A stretch of 64,000 bases of DNA from the NCBI RefSeq assembly GCF_032362555.1, contig NC_083518.1, forward strand, positions 5,158,501 through 5,222,500, given 5' to 3'. The position numbers and the translations under genes were made by a program. Below are positions 54,406-64,000 of the stretch, piece after piece. This DNA comes from Amyelois transitella (Eukaryota; Arthropoda; Insecta; Lepidoptera; Pyralidae). Each line of letters opens with the position of its first letter. The first letter of the stretch is position 1. The notes beneath the pieces are model-generated. The model searched no databases, was not told the origin of the DNA, and was given only the letters and a program-made list of their open reading frames with translations.

Positions 54406-56765
54406 ATGCGTGTCGTTTTTCTGCTTGGGATTTTGGGTTTAGCCGCCCTGGTGTGCGGTACCCCCCTTGCGGAACCGGAAGTGGGAGGTATTCCCCTGGT
54501 GGAGCCAAATGTGGGATTGGGATACCACCAGGAAGTAGGTATCCCGCTGGCAGCAAAGATCAAGGAGCAGGAAGATAGAGTATTCCTCAGGAATTCGTCC
54601 CTGGACCCCAGAATTGTTGGCGGAGCAATCGCCCCTACGAATAGTTATCCTTTCTTGGTTAGTATTTTAACAATTTATATCTATTACGAAATAAATTAAA
54701 TGTTAAGAACTAGTTAAGGGTAAAAGAAGTGAATAACAATCACAATGATTCTCTAAATAAAATTTTGATTGCTTAATTATTATGTTATTTAATTAAAATA
54801 ACTGTAATTTATTTGTGCATGCAATATTACTTTCGCTTTAATGCAAACAAATTAAAGCGAAAGTAATATAACTTTATTTAATGAAAATGCATCTTATCTA
54901 CAAATAAATTAAAATTATTCATTCATTTTTTCAGATTTCATTCATTAGGTATTAGAAAAAAAAATGACAGTCATAAAGCAAAAGTTACCGTTCTGTTACT
55001 ATAAAAATTTTAAGTATACCATTGATCTCTTTCAGGCTGGTCTCATCATCAGCTTTGTCAACATAGATGGTCAGTCTGCCTGTGGTTCTTCCCTAGTATC
55101 TTCCTCCCGGCTGGTAACAGCTGCCCACTGCTGGTTCGACGGCACTAACCAAGCTAGCTCCTACACCGTGGTGCTGGGTTCTTCGTTCCTATTCTATGGA
55201 GGCACTCGCATCGTCACCTCGACCGTGGTTATGCACCCACAGTGGACGCCTTCCACCTTACATAACGACATCGCAGTTATTTATCTACCGACGCCGGTTT
55301 CTTTCTCAGGTAAATGACCTGCGTATGTGTGGAAATAAATCTTTGATTAGGAAGTGCGTTTTATAATTAGGAAACATTAAAAAATATCTATTCCCCAAGA
55401 AAAGTACTCTTTAGCGCACCTTGGTAACATTATCAGTTCTAAAAGTAAACAAGGAATTTTATTGACAAGACAAGAAATTAATTACGATAATTATATATGA
55501 ATGAAAAAGGATATAAATGATGATATAAATAAAAAAGGAAAAGAAATGGTTAGAATACGTCTTCTCCATATCTTACTTAAAATAATTATTTTTTTATCTA
55601 TTTTATGCTTCCACATATCAAAATGCAAGGAATGATTGTTAAACTTTTCTTTGTAATAGTCTATTCTATTACAAAGAAAAGTTTAACAATCATTATATCT
55701 ATAATAAGTAGTTAGATACAAGACTAAGACTGTATTTTGTGTTCTTTTTTTCTAGCGAGCATCCAACCTATTTCTCTGCCAACATGGGACATACTGGGTG
55801 ACCAATTTGTGGGAGAATGGGCAGTAGCTGCTGGATATGGAACCACTAGTGACCGTAAGTAGTTATGACTAAAAATAAAGCTAGTGTCAGAGATTTCGCT
55901 TTATAGGTCTACCTGATAGAATTCAGAAAAGCAGATTTATTACAGTTTTTAATTGGTTGGGGTTGGGAAAAACACATACCTAATAAGGAATTTTCTTTTT
56001 TTATTTTTTGACACACACACACACACACACACACTATGATTCTTCCAAAGAGACTGGATTTAAAAATGAATAAAATCAAATGAAAAAGATTGCGATTATA
56101 ATTTCAGTGGAAATTACCATTTCAATCAATGCGTCAGTCAGACACGTGAGCTTGCAAGTGATCACGGTAGCGCAGTGCCAAGCCTCCTTTGGATTCTACG
56201 CCCAGGCCAGCACCATCTGCACCAACGGCGCTGGTGGGGTCGGCATCTGCAAGGGAGACTCCGGTGGACCCCTCGTCGTCAACAGAAATGGAATGAACAT
56301 CTTGGTAAGAAGACTTTTTGTTGTATTTTACGTTTCTGCCGACGTCGACTCTCTTAAAAGTGACTTAGCGTCTTAAACGTGTCCTGCTGCGTGACGTGGG
56401 ATCCATTTGTGGTCAGACCACGAAACGACGTCAAACCTTACTTCTAAACAGGGAACCTTATTCAGTGTAAATCATGGTTTCAGTTTTTATTCGCTTTCGA
56501 ATAATTAATATAAGACAAATCCAATGCAAGAAGATGGAATCTCAAGTCTTGACGGAGACTACCTATGTCAAGTGTCGATGCCAAGCGGCTAGCACATAGT
56601 ATACTAAAACATATTAATACTTTTAAAACTCAATTTAATTTTATTCAATAATACTTTCAGGTTGGTGTGAGTTCGTTCGTGGCTAAGGACGCCTGCCAGC
56701 AGGGGCACCCCTCCGCCTTCGCCAGGGTCACCAGCTTCTTTAATTTCATTCTCCAGCATATGTAA
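54406..56765 (+). CDS. Chymotrypsin-like serine protease 1 (secreted zymogen)
   Basis: Exons 54406-54657, 55036-55309, 55756-55854, 56108-56304 and 56661-56765 give 308 aa. Signal peptide MRVVFLLGILGLAALVCG, then a propeptide in which an EPEVGGIPL/EPNVGLG unit appears twice, then the activation site DPR|IVGG. Catalytic triad: His in VTAAHCW, Asp in LHNDIAVIYL, Ser in KGDSGGP. Position 189 is Gly, as expected of chymotrypsin- or elastase-like rather than trypsin-like specificity. Probably a midgut digestive enzyme of the lepidopteran chymotrypsin/brachyurin type. A 3'UTR intron (56777-57013) leads to AATAAA at 57060. Same exon phases as the gene at 58276. Confidence 0.93.
54824..54869. repeat. 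Perfect inverted repeat, 19-bp arms, 8-bp spacer
   Basis: ATATTACTTTCGCTTTAAT at 54824-54842 and its exact complement at 54851-54869, in intron 1 of chymotrypsin-like gene 1. Confidence 0.95.
55631..55694. repeat. Perfect inverted repeat, 29-bp arms, 6-bp spacer
   Basis: AATGATTGTTAAACTTTTCT (first 20 of 29) at 55631-55659 and its exact complement at 55666-55694, in intron 2 of chymotrypsin-like gene 1. The longest-armed inverted repeat of its kind in the window. Confidence 0.95.
56011..56034. repeat. (AC)12 microsatellite
   Basis: Twelve uninterrupted AC units in intron 3 of chymotrypsin-like gene 1. Confidence 0.98.
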
Positions 56766-57089
56766 ATAACAGACAGGTAGGTATGTATTATGGACGCTTT
56801 CGCAAAACCTATCCAAAATTTAAATGAAAATATGACGACTCTAAAGCGAACAAATTGCAGTTTGAAATTTTTTGTACTTATGATTAAAATAAATTTTCAT
56901 AGCAAACCCATTTTTATGTATTGAAGCATGCATGCACGAGGAATTTTTTATATAACTAAACTATAATTTAGATTAAATTTTGATTATACATTAAGATGTT
57001 ACTTTTTTTTCAGGGTTCGATCGGAACTGGCCTTCTGCCGGACAGGCATTGTACCGACGAATAAAATATCTGTTAATTAAAGAAAAAGT

Positions 57090-58200
57090 GTCTGAATTGA
57101 ATTTGTTTTTTTCTTTTTATGTAAGTTGTATCTGAGAACTATTAATTTGATCAAACAATGTGTTAAAAAAAAGTGGCAGTGATCTGTTAAGGGATAAAAA
57201 AAAATATCTTGTAGTTGTCAGATTTACTGTACCTATTTTGTACAACAAAGTATTGGAGTACCTACTTATGTACCTACCTTTTATTTAACTAACTGCTTCT
57301 TAGTTCGCAAGATGTAAAAATCAGGTAAATACCTACCCCGATAATTCTTGAAAAGTAGGTAAGATGTAGGTAGGTATATTCCAATATGGATTAAGTATCT
57401 AAGTTTTTATCTCTACTGACAACATATCTACTATTTTATAATGGAAAAAAGTATGTTTGGCTACCTATGCGTCCGAAATTAGAATTAAATATTTTATTTT
57501 GTTTTTAAATAATTATTTCGTGAAACTAATTAAGTGATTAGGTACTAAGTTACCTATTTATGATTAGGATATGAAGATTAATTATCTTTATCTTATCTTT
57601 TGGGCCTACATCTCCTATGAATTATTTTTATTAGATAAATGATTAAAAATGACAAATTTCATTAACCTAAAGTATCACAAAAAAGCAATAACGTACCAAT
57701 GACGATCTAAATGACGAATGTCTTATAATGATTAACAAAAATTTTGTTCAGAAGTGAGTATCTTTCTTAAGAAACGAAAAATGAAAAAAAGGAGCCCATA
57801 TAATCATGCCCGTTTGATCGATCGAAACTGGTTTAAGGTTAAAAATTATTAGGTAAATAGATAGGTCCTTAATTATTACCTACCAAGAATATACTGACCT
57901 ACTACTCCATACAATAGATACTACATAGGTTATTTTGTTTTTTGAAGAACATAGCATAACCAAGCGCCACCGTAAAGGTGGTGTAATGTTGGATTTAGGT
58001 TTCAATGAATAGAAAGTTGCTTAAACAGTTTGTGTGTACCTAATAGAGAAGGATTCCCAAGCGAGCAAGGCCAGTGCAACGGCTAAGTAGTTGACAATAT
58101 AATATGAAGATAAACTCCTTGCGTATCTAGTGAAAACTGGCCTTTCTTTTTTTTACAAATTATCAAAATATCATTTAGATAACGGATTAAAATAGATTGA
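57090..58200. other. Intergenic DNA between the two chymotrypsin-like genes
   Basis: AT-rich with many TAGGTA/TACCTA runs common in moth DNA. No gene seen. Confidence 0.5.
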
Positions 58201-58220
58201 TTACTTGATAATATAAAATA

Positions 58221-58229
58221 TATATAAAG
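58221..58229 (+). promoter_or_regulatory. TATA box of chymotrypsin-like gene 2
   Basis: TATATAAAG, 47 bp before the coding ATG, with GATA-type sites upstream (TAGATAACG near 58176, TTGATAATA near 58205), the same layout as in the paralogous gene. Confidence 0.65.
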
Positions 58230-58275
58230 CAAAGTATGAGTTAAAATAAACAAATTGTAATTAGACGGTACCAAA

Positions 58276-61112
58276 ATGCGCGCTGTGATTTTGCTGGGGT
58301 TTGTGGCCTTGGTAGCTGGCAACCCTTTGGTGGAGCCTGAAGGATTACTTGGTTACCATGAAAAGATTGGCATTCCCCTTGCTTCCAGCATCAAAAAGGC
58401 AGAAGACAGAGCCTTTGCTGGCAGAACGCAAGAGGAAAAAGAACGAGGGAGAATTGTGGGAGGCAGCATTGCTCCGACTAACGGCTATCCTTATCTGGTA
58501 AGGAAAGATATTCTTTGAAGTAAATATTTGTTTACCTAATAGTAACTTCTTTATCGGGTATTGAGAAGTTAAATTCAAAAATTTTTCTTACGTGACTTGA
58601 GCTTCATTTCGTCACGGGTGAGCGTAAGTAGGTGAAAATCGTATTGACGCTAACATAGAAATCGAAAAAATATCAGAACTGCGATGGATTGAAAATGTTA
58701 TGTGGTGTCAAAACCATCAGTTGCGACGTCTCATTCACCAGTATTTACCACTTGTTAGTTGTAACGATAAGTTTGCATATTGTTACAAATTATCTGCTCA
58801 CGTGACTGAACGTCATAATTATCATAACGTTCTATCGCGCGTCTATCGCGTACGTTTCGTATTGACTGACGCTACCTATATTAGTGTATATATTAATTAA
58901 TTAATTAATTCATTCATTTATTTAATCAGATCTATATCCCTTGTGGGGTAGACAGAGCCAGCAGTCTTGAAAGAAGCCACGTTTATCTGTAAGTCTTAAT
59001 TATAGAATTGACTTTTGAATAGTGACTGGTTGCTAGCCAATCGCTTAAAAGAAGAATCTCAAGTTTAAAAGTATATCCCTTAGTTGCCTTTTACGACATC
59101 CATGGGAAAGAGATGGCCACTCCTATTCTTATTTTATTCGTGATTGGAACTACACGGCACATCTTAGTATACCTTTGCATTTTTTTTTAATTTATGTGTT
59201 CTTACACTTCCAGGCTGGTCTTGTCATCAGCTTCGTGAATATAGCTGGTCAGTCAGCCTGTGGGTCCTCTCTCATCTCCGCCTCCCGGCTGGTCACAGCC
59301 GCGCATTGCTGGTTCGATGGCGTCAACCAGGCGAATTCCTACGTCGTTGTGCTTGGGTCGCACTTCTTGTTCTATGGAGGAACTCGCATCGTCACTTCGA
59401 CTGTTATCACGCATCCTCAGTGGACGCCTTCCACACTCCATAATGACGTGGCTGTGATCTATTTACCTTATAGTGTTGCCTTCTCAGGTAAGAGATAACA
59501 GAAGCTTAACTTTTTATTTGGGGAATTGTGTGTCTGCTTATAAGGCTTGATTTTCGTAGTATAATCAGAGAAGTACTAAATATTCTTTATTACGAGTAAC
59601 TGTTGTTTTGAACGCGATTCCTTCTTACCTACAATGATTTTCATGGGGTATGCACACTTAATGCACGTACTAATTAATATCTGTGACGGGAATACCACCG
59701 TTAAATTATGTTTTTGTTACACCGTATATTCATATTTTTTTCATTTTCATTATTGTTACAAACATCAATAATAATTGAATTATTGTTTTACGCCTGATTA
59801 TCTCGGTTATTTAACAATAATATCTTAAAAAATATATTATATATTTGCAGCAAGCATCCAGCCTATATCACTGCCCCCTGCTAATTTCTGGAACGAACAG
59901 TTTGCCGGAGAGTGGGCGATCGCCGCTGGGTACGGCTTGACGAGCGACCGTGAGTGTTTATTTTGATTCCTTAGGAGTACCTATGTTATGAAATTAATGC
60001 AATTATCCATGGCACCGAGTACCAATCATACTTGATCCTCATAAGTTCATCCTCTCAATTTATCTGGAAGGTCTACCAATGTTTTATGCTCATACAATCT
60101 AAAAGTTTGGCATATATTTTGCTTATCGTATGTGTGCACTTAGCCATCTATGTTAAGTTCCTCTGAAAAGTTGCTGAGGTTCAGACGTAGGATTTATTCG
60201 TCGATTAATCCGAGATGATGCTTGCATGCGGACACCGGGCTATTCTCTAGACAGATATAAACTCAATAAAACTAACCCAAGGAAGATTATTATGACAAAA
60301 TTTGTTTCAGTGGAGACTAGCATATCACTAAACGCAGCAGTGAGTCACGTGAACCTGCAAGTGATCACAGTAGCGCAGTGCCAGGCCGTCTTCGGGTTCT
60401 ACGCCCAGGCCAGCACGATCTGCACCAACGGCGCTGGTGGAGTCGGCATCTGCAGCGGAGACTCCGGTGGACCCCTCGTCATCAACAGAAGTGGACAGCA
60501 ATTTTTGGTTAGCAAGAAATTTTTCAATTCTCAAAACAATAGCTTAATTTTTTTTATTTCTTTTACTTGTATAGTAACTGTGCGCAGGATTTTTTTGGAA
60601 AACGTTCCTTTTTAATATTTCGTAAGGTCTACATAGTCTAACTGTCCCTATTTCCATGTTAAATCACTAACAAAGAATACTAGACACTATTGATTGACAT
60701 ATTTGCATTTATTTATTCACTTGGTATTGATTAAGAACTGATTTATAAACATGTAAACAAAAGTAGTCACGCGATCAATTCGACACTAGTTAGCTTGGAC
60801 GAGACTAGCTGGGCCAATAACTATTACAAAAAGTTAATTTAAAGCTTTCTTTTAAATCAACATAGGGGGTAAACAGAGCCGACAATCTTGAAAAGACTGA
60901 AAGGCTGTATGATTTAATAATGGAATTGAGATTCAAATAGTTTAGTAAATGAGATCATGATGATCGTTCATACTACCTTTTCAGCAATTTTCTTTTTATT
61001 TTCACAGGTCGGAGTGAGTTCGTTCGTGGCAGCTGCGGGCTGTCAGCTCGGTTTCCCTTCAGCATTCGCCAGGATCACCAGTTTCCAGAGCTTCATTCAA
61101 CAGCATATGTAA
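58276..61112 (+). CDS. Chymotrypsin-like serine protease 2 (secreted zymogen)
   Basis: Exons 58276-58497, 59214-59487, 59851-59949, 60311-60507 and 61008-61112 give 298 aa. Exons 2-5 have the same lengths (274, 99, 197, 105 nt) and phases as the gene at 54406, so the two are tandem duplicates. Signal peptide MRAVILLGFVALVAG, propeptide with one EPEGLLGYH unit, activation site GR|IVGG. The triad is His in VTAAHCW, Asp in LHNDVAVIYL and Ser in SGDSGGP; residue 189 is Gly. Intron 1 contains an interspersed repeat (58925-59165), which accounts for part of its greater length. AATAAA follows at about 61149. Confidence 0.93.
58925..59165 (+). repeat. Interspersed repeat (CCTTGCGGGGTAGAC family), copy 3
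   Basis: TATATCCCTTGTGGGGTAGA, GTGACTGGTTGCTAGCCAAT, TTTTACGACATCCATGGGAA and ACTACACGGCAC match the copies at 13650 and 20282. Lies in intron 1 of chymotrypsin-like gene 2. Confidence 0.75.
60865..60960 (+). repeat. Interspersed repeat (CCTTGCGGGGTAGAC family), fragment
   Basis: GGGGGTAAACAGAGCCGACA, CTTGAAAAGACTGAAAGGC and GAGATTCAAATAGT match the first half of the copy at 20282. The 3' half is missing. Confidence 0.6.
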
Positions 61113-61149
61113 TTCTCATTATCTTTAATGCCATCTGTATATATAGTTA

Positions 61150-64000
61150 ATAAATACTTTTGTTTTAGATGTTATGTGTTTTGAAGGTTTGAATAGTTGT
61201 CCCTCTTTTGCTGTTGTCTGATGTAAACTTCTATCATAAAAAGGAATGTTGACCTTTTCTTTAAAAATATGACAAGAAGATTAAGTAAGTATAAACTATA
61301 TTTGATTTTGTACATATTTGTCAAATTTGTTTTCTTTACAAAAGTACTGCCTAAACTTGACATTTACGTATAGTAAGTATGACATTGGCTATCTTTTGCT
61401 CTTGCTTTCTAAGCGTAGGTATTCTAGATTTTATTTACGGGTTTCGTCAGAGACTGCTTAGGTCTAAGAATAGCCTGGTAAAGGTTTTGAAAAATTTAAG
61501 CAACAAAATCTTAGAAGATTTTTAAGCACTTGTTTTTAGAACAAATTAAACACGAAAAGATAATAGGTTGGATGTATGTATGGAAATACGATAGGTATAA
61601 GAAGATAATAATGAAAAGATTTCTTGACTAACGAATCACATTTTGTAGCGGTATTTCTGTAATCTGATAACATTATCGATTATACGTAAGCAAAGCAGTA
61701 TAAAAAAAATCATATTCTAATGATTACTTTTTTAATCAAAATGGTGATTTATTATGCTGTAAATAATTGGCAGTACTTTCACGGATTGGTCAGGCTGTGG
61801 GTAAATCTGACACCTGGCGGCCTAGATAATTTAATTTTAGATGCTACCTAGAGATTTTTAACATTCGTTTATGTTTATTATGGTTTTGATGGAAACTTAG
61901 AAGTTGGTCTCAACTTGTCAGACAACATAACATACCTACCGTAAAAAAGATTGGATGTAAATATGCATGTAAATGTAAGTAATGAAACACAAGACTTCAT
62001 TCAAGCTCCTTTATTTTAACCAGGTACCATTTTCCCAGCAAATTGCAACGTCACAAACATTTTTAGCAAGATCGCAACAGATTTATATAGATATTGTATT
62101 GTTATTTTTATTTAATCATGAAATTTTTTATCTTAATCTTTTAAGCGTGAATTTGACAAAATCAGATCCGAAGAACCGATATAGACAATGAAAATAGCTA
62201 TTTTCATTGTCTATATCGGTTATACTAGCAGCTGATAGTAGGCATTTTGTTTCAAACTTTTTGCACTTGTGTATATCATTATCAAATGATCAATTAAATT
62301 ATGCAATGAATTTAGCTTACGGACAACTTTTGAAATTAAAAAGGTAGGTAAAGTCCCAAAATATGGTCGTGTTATTCAAATTGTTTTTATTTTTTCTTTT
62401 TAAGTTATTTTATCTTTGCCATACATGACGCACTTAAAAAAGTTACACATTTAAATTTTCCTGATAAGGTAGCTTAAATGCAGAAATAAATAATGCAAAA
62501 AAGATCGCCATTGATAATTTAAATGAAACTTGCACTTACAATTATTAACAGTTATCTACTTACAATATATATAACGTTTACACAATCATACTTATGTCCG
62601 CTAAATATATTTCAATTTACCGTGGCTTCTTTAAACTGCTTTGTTAAAAAATAATGCGTCAAAAATACCCTAGATAAATAAAAATAAACTTCATTACGAA
62701 AACGTTTTTTGGTTTTAATGATTGTTACAGTACGAAATAATTTTGGACAAAATCCCACTTGGTAATAAACTGGATAGCGGACTTAGTTATCTGGTACCTC
62801 ACCGATTCATTCCCATTTTTTTATTATACATTTTTGCACAAAGAGGTATTCTCTATAATTTTATGTGCGACAAAAGCATCCACAAATAATTCGCAAACAG
62901 AATGTCACAATTAAAATTGTGTAATCAACAACCAACTTTACAATACCATGCAATTAGATGATTAAAAGTATTTATTTATATTTATCATTTTTCTCAATAA
63001 AGTTAACAAATTATGACTACAAAATGTTGAGTCGAGACTAGATAAATAACTTAAAATTATTTTTTGTCTGGAAATAGCGCATAAATAGACATTTTCCAAC
63101 TTAATCTTCGAAACATTGAAAAAAATCTAAATAGGTAAGATCTATAAATACCATAATTATTAACAAAAATTGTTCTATCAGTAGTATAAATGAGCTAAAT
63201 TCATAATAATTAGTATGAATTCAGTTCAGCTGGTTTCAGGGTATTTTAAAGGTCTTAGTTCTATATTTCTAGGTTTAACATTAATCTGTGTACCTAAAAT
63301 CTTATCATTTCTTGAAAGTATTTGGTTGACCCTTCTCTTCCCGTTATGAAAAATTCATCTTTAGTCCGTTTTATACAACTATTACGACAAATACTTAATA
63401 AAGGGAAACCAACAGACCGGTTGACCTTCACTTTAGAGGTATGTTCCATCATCGTTGTATTGTTCTTCATAAAGCGTAAGTACCTAATATTTGAAGTAAA
63501 ATATTGTACGTAGGTACTTACTATTACGGAGAAACTAGTCAGGTAATAAACAAGTTGAAATACAATAAATTGTCTGGGCATACCTACTATGTATATACGT
63601 CGATGATAATATTTTTTTTTAATAATTTGACTGGTATGTTAAATAAAATAAGATAAAAAAATATGTTAACAATGACAATTAAAAATTAAACATCATTTTA
63701 CTACAAATCTACAAGCGGATATTAAAACTATTTACAAGCCTCTGCAGCCAGTGTTATTACACTAAAATTACCGAAGCACAATTCCATTTTCAATTAAATT
63801 TTTATTCATATTTACAATAGAGTTAAATTCACATACATTTTACGTGAGACCAATGATCAATAGAGGACCAAATAATAAAAATTAATTTTAAAACCTGCGT
63901 TTTTTTAAATTATAGGAGTTTCAATTATAATTTAAAAAAAATTAACATATAAGTCTTAAAGGAAGCATTAATTAACCAACTACCATATGATATCACAGTT
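61150..64000. other. AT-rich intergenic DNA; no gene recognised
   Basis: About 2.85 kb with no convincing coding frame or splice structure and no known repeat. The only distinct structure is the 48-bp palindrome at 62174-62221. Confidence 0.55.
62174..62221. repeat. Perfect 48-bp palindrome, no spacer
   Basis: AACCGATATAGACAATGAAA (first 20 of 24) at 62174-62197 is followed immediately by its exact complement at 62198-62221. Confidence 0.97.

Overview
The window looks like moth or butterfly (Lepidoptera) nuclear DNA. It is AT-rich, has genes split by short GT-AG introns, and carries lepidopteran-type SINE and LINE tails, two mariner copies, a piggyBac-like transposon and a cluster of midgut-type serine protease genes.

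From 5.4 to 41.5 kb lies one complete gene, beta-spectrin, on the + strand. I could place 34 coding exons with matching splice phases. Joined, they give 2,291 residues: two CH (actin-binding) domains, about 17 spectrin repeats and a PH domain near the C-terminus. I also see candidate alternative exons: a second first exon (9021-9120), a 253-codon in-frame cassette before the C-terminal linker (32730-33488), and four small in-phase cassettes in the linker to the PH domain (34892, 35586, 36424, 37405). A 128-bp tandem array (28044-29477) repeats the end of one exon together with its 5' splice site.

The gene is heavily colonised. Intron 1 holds an intact mariner and an internally deleted THAP/YqaJ (ISL2EU-type) element. 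The intron at 15102-19895 holds an apparently complete ISL2EU-type transposon with two intact, convergent genes: a THAP-DDE transposase and a YqaJ nuclease. Just past the last beta-spectrin poly(A) signal sits a piggyBac-like element of about 8 kb bounded by TTAACCCTTC / GAAGGGTTAA. It carries a five-exon transposase gene whose 5'UTR intron contains seven 120-bp repeats. A second, nearly identical mariner is nested inside it.

From 50.3 to 61.1 kb are three secreted chymotrypsin-fold genes on the + strand. The first has Asn in place of the catalytic Ser and is a serine protease homologue. The other two are a recent tandem pair of chymotrypsin-like zymogens with the same intron phases and a TATA box each.

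Beyond these genes (1-4526, 53.1-54.3, 57.1-58.2 and 61.2-64 kb) I see only AT-rich DNA and repeats. A recurring oddity is a set of near-perfect inverted repeats with spacers of 0-8 bp, scattered through introns and intergenic DNA.
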